The notes under the pieces: model-generated | The model's input: the letters and a program-made list of their open reading frames with translations, nothing else | Databases searched by the model: none | What the model was told of the DNA's origin: nothing | Source of the DNA: Stichopus chloronotus | Taxonomy: Eukaryota > Echinodermata > Holothuroidea > Aspidochirotida > Stichopodidae | Assembly: GCA_021234535.1 (NCBI GenBank) | Contig: CM037850.1 | Coordinates: 17,283,990-17,347,989, forward strand | Reading direction: 5' to 3' | Length of the DNA: 64,000 bases | Position numbers and translations under genes: made by a program | In this document: positions 26,231 through 38,700 of the stretch, one piece after another | How positions within the stretch are numbered: the stretch's first letter is position 1 | Layout of the letters: each line of letters opens with the position of its first letter

Positions 26231-26698
26231 ATGAATAAGTACAAGTTACAATGGCTGGAGGGTGACTTTTACTACACGTTGGTAGACATTAATGGAAAAC
26301 ACTTCGACCGTAACATCGATTCACAAGCAATAAGTACGGCGCTAGTGCCCCGATGTCCAGCAAACGTAGCATATCTAGGTATGGAATTTGACGGTGCCAC
26401 GGCTATTCTATCAGCTATCCAGCCAATTGACGGCTTTTATACGAAGAATGAATATTTTATAGAGGTGTGCCACCCATGGGCGTCGATTCCATGGGCGTCG
26501 GAGGGAGCATGCCTTTGGTCACACAATATGCACTTGTTAAAACTCCTCACACCATCGTCTGTGAGCATTCTCTTCCATGTTCTGCAATCTGAGAGACATT
26601 TTTATTCGAAAAAGTTCTTCTACACGCCTCTGCCAATGATGGCAGCGTACCACTTGCATGAAGTTTTAACTGCTCCCCAATTTCCCCCTCCTCGATGA
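26231..26698 (+). CDS. 155-codon ORF, unrecognised, doubtful
   Basis: This is the longest uninterrupted ORF in the window (starts MNKYKLQWLEGDFYYTLVDI, ends QFPPPR). It has no signal peptide, membrane segment or motif that I know. It contains a local duplication (CCATGGGCGTCG twice near 26475-26500). In a window of this size an ORF of this length can occur by chance. A lineage-specific single-exon gene cannot be excluded. Confidence 0.2.
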   Translation: MNKYKLQWLEGDFYYTLVDINGKHFDRNIDSQAISTALVPRCPANVAYLGMEFDGATAILSAIQPIDGFYTKNEYFIEVCHPWASIPWASEGACLWSHNMHLLKLLTPSSVSILFHVLQSERHFYSKKFFYTPLPMMAAYHLHEVLTAPQFPPPR

Positions 26699-26699
26699 A

Positions 26700-28000
26700 A
26701 AAGTCTAGTTAAGCTACTGAAAAAGTAGAACAGTTCTAGGATACGTGATAATATTTCGACTTAACTTCATAATTCGGAAGAAAAACATGTACCATAAGAC
26801 AACTAATTTTTTACTGTAACATTTTTAAACTTTTTACTGTAATAATTATCCGCACTACCACAAAATCCTTTTTCTTTGGTTCTTTAAATGTTTTTGCTTT
26901 ATACGCACTTTACAATGTTGTAAGAACATTTTAAAAACGTATCATTGCCATACATGTAACCCAATGCTCTTTTTTTCACAGATCAGAATTTTGACCTAGT
27001 TGAGATGGAAGTTAAACCAACTGCGGTTACCCCCCCCCCCCCTTCCTCACGCACACACACACTTTTCCAGATATGGTGATACAGTATGTGGGGTTGGTAA
27101 CTCTTCCGTTGCATCTTAGTATGGAATAGTGTATTCTGATATAAATTCAAATGCAGCTCAACCTGCCGGCATTTCCTATAGAAACGTACACACAGCTACA
27201 GCGTCAGGACCTCAACATAAACAAGGGCACATTATTGAGGTCAAAGGACCCTGTCGTAAACTTAAAAAATACATAACAGCATCCCTGCCAGGAACCAGTT
27301 CAATTGACAGTTATCAAACCACTGTATACAGCGAGCTATTAGCTGGTAGGCCTACTTTTACTTGGAGGTGGTTTCATCTTCTGAAGAAATTTCCCTTTCT
27401 TAGATTAAACTCCAACTGACCCAACAATCTACCACTGGTACCAACTGGTCAAATGTAACTTTGAGGTAAGTTTCAACTTGGCAAAAAAAAAAATAGCATG
27501 TCTGTGGTACCTAACATAGGATGAATAAGGTGATACAAAGGCTAGAATACTGGGACACTTTGTCAGACATCATTTCAAAACAAGAAACATGGCAGTTTAT
27601 TCTCCACTGTTGCTGTTTTGTGAGTTCACATCAACTCCACTGTTGCTCTCTCTGTCAACATGTGTCCATGTGTGTGTCTTTTTGACTGTTGGCCAAGGAA
27701 ATAATCAGATTTGGTTTCCAGCGTGCAAAAGGGTAACGACAGCCAATTGTAACCTTCAACACTCAGTCTTTTCAAAACCTCGGCATTCGTACCACTTTGC
27801 AGGACCCAACCTCGTCTAGCTTTTATGTGATACTTTTATCATTTAAAGTCAATCAGACAAAATTAAAAATTGCTTTTTATCGGGTTCCCAAGATGACAAG
27901 CAGGTTTTTATAGGTGATGATAGTTTAAAGCAATTTAATGAGTTTCCTTGCACAATTAAGATGTTTCACACAACTAGCGGATCTTTGTTGGAAATTATAA
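26700..28000. other. Intergenic stretch, nothing supported
   Basis: Poly(C) followed by a CA-rich run near 27030-27062. Short ORFs show no family features. Confidence 0.4.
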
Positions 28001-28007
28001 CAGCCTT

Positions 28008-28215
28008 AGAGGAGTTGTGATATACATTTTACCTAACTTTTGGCTTTTTGTTCTTCCATATTGGATACAAGCATATCTCCTCAACAGATTTGTGGTAAGA
28101 CTTCCTTGACAAAAAGCAAATTCACTCAGAAAGTTCCTCAGTAGAGAGTAAAGTCCATTATTGTTTTTATGTAAATGTCCCACAGATAATATTCATGAGT
28201 ATGAGTTTTATGGTG
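28008..28215. repeat. Single arm of the TTAA fold-back family
   Basis: Matches the left arm of the element at 55287-55848 in order: GGAGTTGT.A.ATAC, TTAC.TAAC, GCATAT.TC...AACAGATTTGTGGTAA, CAGTAGAGAG, TTCATGAGTATG. The matching inverted arm was not found downstream, so this copy is partial. Confidence 0.7.
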
Positions 28216-28219
28216 CCTA

Positions 28220-29746
28220 ACTCACACAGAATTTCCATAATGTGCTAAAATCATGTCTCGAGAAAACCCTTTTCTGCATGATAGAACATGAGGTGATATC
28301 CAGTCATACCATTATGGTCAGGGTTTGTTCCTTCGACGAAACTTTATCCCGCATGATATCATGTGAGGATTGGCTGTTTATGGAATTTTGTTTGGTCAAA
28401 GGTCATCAACATTTAGTTGAACTCTGCAGGTTTTGCAGTGGGATGAGAACTTTCCCAAAGAAATTTAAACACATGTTGGACAAGAATTCTGTCTTGGCAT
28501 ACATTTCATGAACTTACATGTCATGAGACATATTAAAGAGGTAGAGGTCGCAGGGTCAAGTTATATGCATGCCCGGGGTACATAAGCTGGAATGGCTTCG
28601 TACTCACCACACAAAAGAAGCGAACAAAACAAATAAAACAAACTTATTCAGTCTTGGTGCTTTTCTTTCCTTGATGAAACATTTTACATGATTTTCTTTA
28701 AAAATTTTGTTGTTTCAAGGTATGAAACAAAATTCTCAGTTTAAAATAGACGCATCTTCTCAAAACGAAAAACCGTAATTCAACATTCAAGTAAATTGTA
28801 CTATTTGTTAATGAGATGCAAATTGTGACAGTATTTTCGCCATTCTTTGCATAATGGGATAATTCTTTTAGGATACAACTTAAAAATCGAAGACATTCTT
28901 GGGAAAGTACGTTTTTTTTTCAAACCCCTTCACCATTATGCATATGATATAATTTCTTGACGGAAGCAAACGTCTTTCATTTCGATACTAAACTGTAACA
29001 TCATAATTAGTTAAACCATTGAGCTAGATTCAAACTTGTGCAAGTCATCCGTTTGGGAATATAGGTGAGGATCTTCAGTGCGGTCTTTGAAAACTTTAAC
29101 AAGGAAAAAACATTCAATGCCCTCAACATAAATCACTCAAAAGAGAGAGGATCAAACATACAAGATGAGAAAGAAAACTGTTGAAACTGAAAACAAAAAT
29201 AAAACAGAGTATTAAATTTAAAAAAGATCAGAGGCCAGAGCTATCTTGGCTTTTTGCAATTACGCAAGTCATGACGGGTAGGAACCGTTATGGTTGAAAA
29301 CAAGATTATTGAGCATTAACATTCCTTTGAAAAAGAACATAGGTCTGGCACATGAGGCAACAATCCTCAATAAAATGGTGACATCGCAATGATCGAAACA
29401 TTCAGCTGTGACAGTTATTACTGAATGCTGAAACCACAAGACACATTATCTGGCAAAAGTCACATTGCCTTTGGTTTTGAATTTCTGAATTTCGCTGGGA
29501 ATTTGAAAAGCAGAGGCAAGGAGGACAGAAAGAAAATACAATTTGAGAGCCTTTCGCTACTTAAGTATCCGACATTTTGATAATTAAATTTAAGTAAATT
29601 TAGAAGAAAATTACTCTCAGAGTTGCTGCTCAGTTTTTTTTTTTTTTTTTTTTTTTTTAAGATAAAGAACGGCAAAAAAAAGAAAAAAAGATGTAGGGAA
29701 TAGTTACGACCACACTGAAAAAACTCAATCCTATTTGCTCCCATCC
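28220..29746. other. Region downstream of SND1, including its likely 3' UTR
   Basis: No exon of another gene seen. The minus-strand SND1 message must end in here, but I did not find a clear AATAAA complement that fixes the end. A T run of about 22 lies at 29636-29658. Confidence 0.4.
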
Positions 29747-32700
29747 TTAACCACTGTAGCCAAATTCACGAGCATCATCTTCACTGATATCTCCGTAGCG
29801 CCAAATGTTCAACTGTGGAGAGAGATAAATACCAATTTATACAAACAAGGAAATTTCATGGTTTTTTCTCCTTTTTTTTTGCACAAAATGCAGTAAGAAG
29901 TTTTTACTTTTTTTACTATCTCTAGACATACTTCAGTGGACTGTGTCGTAAGCACAAAGTTTGATTCAATAGCACTATTACAGAGAGCATTACTTAGCAT
30001 CCAGTAGCGTTTATACATTACATCGTGGGTATGGAACATTTGCGAGACTTTTTAAGTGGTGTTACTTTTGAGTGTGTAAAACAGTAAACACATCATTTCA
30101 TCTTAGGCAGATTTGTCAGATGGCAACACATTCCAATTAATATGCTAATTGGTTGTCAATTACTAATGAACGTTGCTTGCCTACTAATGCTTGACGAGCA
30201 ACATCAACATGGAGAGGAATCATTTGACGAAGAGTCATCTGATTTTGAAAACAGCTGGTGATGTTGGTGGAAAATGACAAAGCTTGGTGACAAACTGCAA
30301 AAAGCTGCTCCAAGGATATAACACTTGGAGCAAGGAGACAGGAGAAGATACAGAAGCTTCTGTCATCAAGAGGAGTAATATGAGACTTCTGTTTGTCTCT
30401 GGTATTTGACTAACTGAGAGACACTCACCCGATTCTTCTTGGCAAGTTCCTGCGCCTTGGAGTATTCCATGACCAGTTTAGATAGTTTCCTCTCACGGCG
30501 CCTTTCAGCGAGAACGAGGCCGTCGGCGATGAGGCCTGCGGCTACGTCTCCCTGCTTCTCCTGCGTCTGTATGGTGACGTACTCAGTCTGGCCTACACGG
30601 TATTCGGTGTTCAGGAGAAACTGATTGTCAAGCACGTCTTTCCTGAATGCATTCACTGCCTCTTGACGGGAATCTTCCTGAGAACAGAAACAACAGTCAG
30701 AAACTTAGCAATACTCCTTCAATCGTACGTCCACATCTCACAGGAACAGAATGGATGTATGCGAATAATAAAATCAGACATCGTGAGAAATACGTTGAGA
30801 TGTCTGATGCCACTGAAGAAACATTGATGGCTTTCAGATGACAGTCAAAGAAACATAATAATTGAACTCACATCCACAGGAAGTTCAGCACAGGCAAGGA
30901 AGTAGTGATGAGCTTGATGAGCCAAAGAATGGTATGCAGGAGGAAGAGGTGCTAGCTTAACAGCTGTTGTATCTTCTCTCTACAAAGAAAAAAGAACAAA
31001 AACATGTGAAAACGGGATTATGTTCACCAGACAGTTACAACCATACGTTGGTGCCATGGGCAACTCTCCTAAAAAACCAAGGTTTTTGGTCCCAAGGAGT
31101 ATGGCTGTAAAGGAGAAACTGACAGAAGGGCACACCACAAGGAGTGAAGCACCAGCATAATTTGACTCAAAAAGGAAAACATTCTCAGGCATGACTAGTG
31201 TTTGTATCAGGTACCCAGGTACTCGAGAGACAACGTCAGGACTCAATTTTAAAATTGCTACCAGGATCCAAAAGTTTCCCTTAAAAGCATTGTACGCATT
31301 GTTAAACATTGATTAAATTCAGCGTGTGTGCCTAACCAAAACCACCTTCATAGTCATGCCCAAAAGTAAGATAAAATAACAGATACAAACAATTACTTGT
31401 CATTTTGTGGCTTCACAAGAAACTCGTAACTTAACGAAAGTTATACATTATCCAGATACCAGACTGATTACACACTGTAGGTAACTGTGCCTGCATTCTG
31501 GGCACAGTGCAACACTTAGTCAGGACAAAGTGAGGATAGACGGATCGAGAGCTCTTCACAGATCGGTGGTTAATGGCCGAGTTTGTAGACTGATTTGTCT
31601 AGTTAATTAAAGACTCTTTGTTGAGAGACAAAATGGGTTTTCCACCCATACCAGTCAACCACGATCTTCTTGAAGCACATTGGGATGCTTCTTGCCAGCA
31701 TGGGAAGACACAAAAATATTCTATACACCTGCTGGAAGATTTAAGATTACTTTCCAAATCACATCTGGAGATTTATTTGGCTAATCCTGACATTCCCTTT
31801 TGTAATTCATTAGCTAACACCTCTGACATTTTCACTTTTTGGTGTTGGTGTCAAAGGGAAGTTTGGCCCTGATTTTGAAATAATCGGGAAATTTGTACCC
31901 AAAGTTGTAATAAATATGTAATGTGCACTTTCCCAATCCTACTATCTTGCAAACTTTCGGACTTGTACGTTATAAGAACTCACCTCTAGAGCTACTATAT
32001 TTTTACAATGGACTGTTGGAAACACTTCTATGACTCATTTAACCACATTAAGTCATTGTTGAAATGACTCATTTAAATTATCTATTTTGTTTTTTTTTTT
32101 TTTTACTCATCAAAATCTTGACACTATCCGCACTCTACGTTCTATCATGTCCCATTTTATGTCATTCTTATGAATTTGTTATTTACACTGGACACCAAAT
32201 CAAAACCCAAAAATATGTGTGAAGTAATGATTACACTTACATTCCCATAATCAATGTAGTAGATAGTAACACCAGTTGATGACACCTTTTCAATTTTTGC
32301 TCTGTACCACTGATTATCAACAAACTGGGCTGCACAAAGATCTCCAGCACGGGGAGTGTATGCCCCTGGAAGGGGAGGAGTGGTATCTAACTCGCTGCGA
32401 AGTTGTTCCATGAGCTGTTCCAGCTTAGCACCTGCATGAACAACGAAAACATGATAAACATTTTTCTTCACCTTTTCTCGTTTTCTAATTCCTACAGGAC
32501 TATATTTACATATAGACAGGTTCTATATTTACATTCTTGAGATTTTACCAGGTTTTCACAGTTTAAGCTCTGCTGACTTCATTTGACCTTTGACCTTCAC
32601 ATTTTCACATTTTTTACCTTTGCTGACCATTAGAAGTTCAAGAGAACCTTGTTGCTTTCACGCTTGACTTGCTTGAGTATGCAGATGAGATCAATTATGC

Positions 32701-35700
32701 AATTAACACAATTGCTGTACAGCAATTGTCGTCAAAATTATTTACACAGTTTCAGCGCAAGTACATAGCAGAATTGTGCACGCATTACTTGATTGAGTAA
32801 TTACATTTTCTGCAGAAAATGGATTTTCAGCCCAAATAATGAAAATAGCTATTTAATGCTCCAGATTATATGAAAACTGGATAAAACATCAAAAGCAACA
32901 ACTTTCCTACCTTCTGGTATTACATGTGGTCCAACAACAAATCACATATGTGCTCAGTTTCAATTTATGAGGTATTGCAAATACAAGGTTTTCACATGTT
33001 TGACCTAAAGTTTGACCTTCGTTATTTATGAAAAATGCTATGGTTCTTGCACTCAATGCTGTCCATCAACTTCGTATAATATGAAATCAGTCAAAGTGTG
33101 CATTCCTGAAATTGAAATAAGGTGTTTTCAAGATGTTCACAGTTTAACCTCTGTTGACCTTAAATGACCAAAACAAAAGGGTCCTTGCAATCAATATACA
33201 AGATACAAATGCCAAGTATTCCATCAGTCCAAACTTCTGTTCTCATGATGTCATGTCCATAACGTTTTTACATAGTGACCTACGCTCTGAACCTCACATG
33301 ACCTTTGACTTCCACCAAAACAATACGGATCTTGTGCTCAATATGGTACACCTACATACCAAATATGATATCTATCCAAGCTTCCCTTCTTGAGATATCA
33401 TGCTTACAAGCCATGCATCACACAAAACACACACAGTCACACACATACAAACACACCATTTTCAAATTCTTGTTAGAAACACAAAGGGAACAACTTTTTT
33501 CTTTTGAAGTTCATCAGATTTGTGAAGATTCCTGTGGATGTGGAGTGTGTGTATGGTGGGTCCTCAGCCACGAGGAAACCGATGTATCATCAAGAAGAAT
33601 TTCAGATGATATGACTCAACGGATTGTTATGCATCATTGGATACACCAAACACACAACCCCATGGATTACAAGGTATGTGATAGAGGTAATTTAAGCTTC
33701 TCTCACTTAAACTAACAATTGTGCACATAAAGGCTTCCTTGGTTGAGCAATACCACTTTGAAAGTTAAGGTCCAGCTCTAGCCTGAAAATTTTTAACCAT
33801 CCCAGGTGGCTATGTGTGACATAAGACCAACAAATGCATTAGCTGTTCCACTATCAGGACCAATCTCTGTGAATGTGAACCTTTATGAAAATTGCTCACC
33901 ATTATGCACTCACAAAAATGCCAACTGAAACTTTTCATGAAAGCAAGCAAAGTACCTTTCCAAGCAACACATTTGTACTGAACAAGCTTGTGAAAGTAGT
34001 GAGTGAAGTGGGAACCTGTGTACATTTACAATGTTTTGCCAACAAACTACCTCATCACAATAAATCATATAATATGGTAATCCATGACAGATTCAGAACT
34101 TGCAACAAATGACTATTTTTGATGTCTAATTTACAAATATGCATGTGAACCAGCTGTGCGAAATGTTTGACGCCCATATTCAACACTGGCTCAGTTTATG
34201 GTCGAAATTCACCTCGCATATGATTTTGGGGGTCGAATATTTTACGGAGAGGTTTAATGACATCTAACGAGACAAATGAATGACAGAAGGTAATTTCTCA
34301 TGAGAGAATATCGATTCAGAAGCTCAAAACATGATTACTGCTTTAAATCATGATCTCATAGATCTCAGTCATCAGAACATTGGCTTTAAAGAAACAAGGA
34401 AAGTACCTGTATCTGCATGTTGTGCATAAAAGTCCAGTTCATTTCCGACTTCAGTCACAAACACTCTTTTAAAGTTGGTCTTTCGTTCTGTCTCTTCTAT
34501 TGTTGTCACATTCTTTGGTTCTTCGAAATTCTCCCAAACCTTGAAGGAAGAAAAAAAGGGTAGCAGACAAATATTGATCAAGTCCAAGAGGAGGCAACAA
34601 ATATAAAATGAGAGTGCAGAGTGAACTGACGATTCAACGATGTCACACGATTTTCCTCTAGTCTGAATTAATGGATACTTGAACTTAGAAAACTCATGTG
34701 CAAACCTGATCATAAAACTGAACTGATAATAAGTCACAAAGAAAAGGGGCTAGCCATGGACTTGCACTGCTATGTGATTGAATTTGGCAAATTTCCAACT
34801 GGAAATTGGTGATTAAGTCTACACTCACATAGCATGAGAGCATACATTATACCACTGATGCCTGCTGGTGTGCAATCCTGAGTAATTTGTAACTCTTTCT
34901 GACATCCACAATGTGAAAAAAAAATTGTTTTGCATTCAGTTTCCAAAAAAAGAGAAAAAAATGTGTAGTTGAAAAAAAAATGTCTACTCCATTTGTAGCT
35001 GATATTTATCAACACTGTAAAATCTGAACCATTAAAATACATCACTTTGAGAAGAATACCTTTAACGTTGTGGACTTGGCTTTTTCTTCAGCTACTTGGA
35101 GTTCTCGATAATAGTTGCTCCTCTCAGCAGTGGGGTGCATCTTAGAGAGACCGTTCTCAACGAGGCTGATGGAGAGGTTGACCCCTTCGATGAATAACCA
35201 ACCTATGAAGTTACCGCCCTTATCTAATGCTTCCACTTCCACCTCAACCTGGTAGAAAAAGGAAATATATTGTAAAAGGCTGATGAGTACATCAATAATG
35301 ATATGAAGTGATAGAACAAGGAAAGTTTTCCAATTTAAAAGGAAATGTTGCATTTAAGATGAACCAATATGGCATACAATGACATCAGCTTTTTTGTTAG
35401 TGCTGAATCAATCTCACCAATAAACATCAGCAAAAGGCACATTTTCTCAAAAGATTATGCCTAAGATGAGTTACGGAAGATGAATCTTTAGGATTTTTAA
35501 AATATGGGTGAACAAACCATTCATGAGCAACAAAAAACTAAACCCTTATCTGTGAAGAACATACTTCCAGAAACAAAAGGCTACTATACTGCCATATTCT
35601 GAATAATCTACAATTCTGTGTCCAAAAGTAATGGTTTTTACAATATCATTTTGTCGTAAGGGAAATGAATACAATAGTTCCCATTTCAACTTTATTAAAT

Positions 35701-38700
35701 AATTATGTTTTATCTGTTATCCTTAATTCCACTGATAAAGTGTGAACATTGAACGGAGAGGTTTCATTTGTATAAAAGACCACCAACTTATGAGAGCCAC
35801 TTCTCTTTTCCTTTTCCATTTCCATTTGACAGAAATTGTATTCCTATTTTGAAAAAAACCAGTAGATGTACAGGTAAACCTCTGAGAAATATATTGCCCT
35901 CAAACAAGAAATTGTTTCACAAGCATCCTGTTAGTATCTTTCCCATTTCATACGAGACTTAAATTGGTTATTGCTCTTTTAAATTAAAGGAATTAAGAAT
36001 TAATAGTGCATTATGAATACACCAACATGGTGTACAAAAAAACAGCTTTATGGTAGACGCATCGCTTGAATTTTGAAAAGTTTGGGTGAACAAATTATCG
36101 TTGAGCAACAAAAAACTGCATTTCTTTCTGTGAGAAATTCATCCCTTGAATAGGACACCACTGTCCTTCCTTTTTTTGACTGACCTATCACTCTACATCT
36201 GCAAGCAACTGTTTTAAAAATACGACTTGTTTTCTGAACAACCAACACACTATTTCAATTTGACATTTAATCTAGTAAATTGTTTACCTCTCTCTGAAGG
36301 CACAATTCTTTTGTAAACTGGAGAGCTTCTTCTGCATAAGGTTCTGATTCAGATGGACCACCTGGACCGGTTCTTGCTGATCGAGGACATGAGATACCTT
36401 CAGGGAACAAATGCCAATGGATATAATTTCAACCAGAGTTCTAGAGGCCCCTGATTACTTTACACATGGAAGTCCATTTGGGTGGCATGAGGGACATGGT
36501 CTCCCCACTTTTTCAGAGGAGGGAACACTAAGAGAATTGTCCCCTCCCCCACATTTTGTAACCTGAATTAAAAAAAAAAAAACGATACCATTCCTAGAGG
36601 AAGCGTTAATTTTGAAAACCTGTTTTTTTAAAGTGAAGTAAAATTAGCTGAAAAATGTCAGTGTGCCATGCATCCACCAATGGTGGTGCTCTGCTTACAC
36701 AGCTCCCAGAGAAGATATACAGCTTTGATGGAGTTACAACTGCCACCCCCTAACTTCAACCCAACTCCCGGCCCCCCTCCCCATGAAAAGTCTGATAATG
36801 CCATTTTTAGGAGAGAAGATATAGATGAGATGCTCCCCCACCCCCTTCTCTGCTTACAATACCCCATGACTTTCCGAACATAATGCCTCTGCTCATTTTG
36901 CATAACATTTCTGATGCTGAAGTTGACTCCCTTTAGAAACACACCCTTTCCATTCCATGTCAGCTCACTTAAAATTGAAGAATTTGACATTTACACTTCA
37001 TAAAAAAATCACAACTTGCCACAAACTACAGTTGGCTTCTCACGCCCATAAGGAATGGGGGCACCATATCTGGACAGTCTCTTCCTCATTGCAACAAATC
37101 AAAGATAATCGTTACATGAACCAAAGGAAACCACCTGAGAAAGCTTGAGAGAGTTTTGTGGGTACCTGCTAACAGGAATGTAATCAAACATGTTTCCTTT
37201 GGTATGTAAAGTCTCAACCGGGAACCACTGGCGACAAATTCAACGATAGCTTCGCTTCTTCCGGCTCTCTGGAGGAACGGGAGAAACTGTCTTGATTTGG
37301 CAGGTTCCTGAAATGAGAAAATAGCACTGATACATATCAAACCAAGAACAAGACTTACATTTTCTTCAGTATTTTACTTCTTTTTTGAAAAGTCATCCTA
37401 ACCAGGATTTGAAAATACCCGACGGTTTCGATGATGCATTCCAGCCTCACTGCCTACAGTAGTTGTCATATGAGCGAAAGGAATTGGGATATGATATATA
37501 GTACAGTCTAATATCACACAAAGAAAATAAATCAATGTGGTAAATCATCGTTCCACATTTATGTTCTTGAGATATGTTTGTGAGGTTCTCATGGTTGAAC
37601 CTCTGCTGACTTCATCTGACCTTTAACCTTCACAAAAAAAAACAGTAAGTATGTTGAACTTAGTATGATTATGTATGCTAGTTATGAGATTAGTCCAAGC
37701 ATGCATTATTATGAAATAAGGTGTTTTCAAGGTGTTCACAGTTTCACACCTGTTGACTTAAATGACCTTTGACCTCAACCAAAATAAGAGGGATCTTGCA
37801 ATCAATATGGTCATATCAAGTATACTTCCAGTCCAAACTTCTCTTCTTATTATACTGTGTTTTCAAAGGTTTTCACATTGTGACCTCAGCTGACCTCTCA
37901 TAACCTTTGACTTCTGCCCCAAAAAACAGGGATCTTGTACCTAATATGGTCCATAATCAAACAAAGTATTATATCGGTAAAAATTTCTCTTCTTGAAATA
38001 TTGTATTTGAAAGGTTTTCATAATCTGATCTGTTAACCCTAAATAACATTTGACCTTCACCAAAAACAATAGGATTCTTGTACATAATGTGGTATACCTA
38101 CATATGAAATATTAGATTTATGCCAGCTTGCCTTCTTGAGACATTTGTTTACAAGCACTGCATCACAAACAGAGACACACACACACATATACAAATGCAC
38201 CATTCACACCATTCTTAAACTTCTTTGAGGCACGAAGAGGGCAACTTTTTTTTCAAGCATCAGATTTGTGAAGATTCCTGTGGATGTGGAGTGTGTGTAT
38301 GGTGGGTCCTCAGCCACGAGGAAACCGATGTATCATCATAAGAGAATTTCAGATGATATGACTCAACGGATTGTTATGCATCATTGGACACCCCTAAAAC
38401 ACACAACTGCATGGGTTGCAAAGGTACGCATCCCAAGGTACATAACCTTCTACCAGTTAAACATAATGATGTTGCCCATAGAACCTTCCTTGGTTGTGAA
38501 TACTACTTTGAAAGGTGGGGTTCAGTACAAGCCTGAAAATTTTGCAGCCATCGCAAATGGCTATGTGTTAAGTAGAACCAACAAATGCAGTCTTCCAACT
38601 TTTGCATTTTTCATGTTCTCACTGAGGGTTTTTGCGATGCATGACCTTCTATTCAAAGATGGTGAAAAACTTCAACGATATTTACAGTCACTAAGATATT

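Noticed and set aside
33305..33715. 136-codon plus-strand ORF in SND1 intron 16
   Set aside because: Runs through the TGACCT repeat and CA-rich DNA; not shared with copy B.
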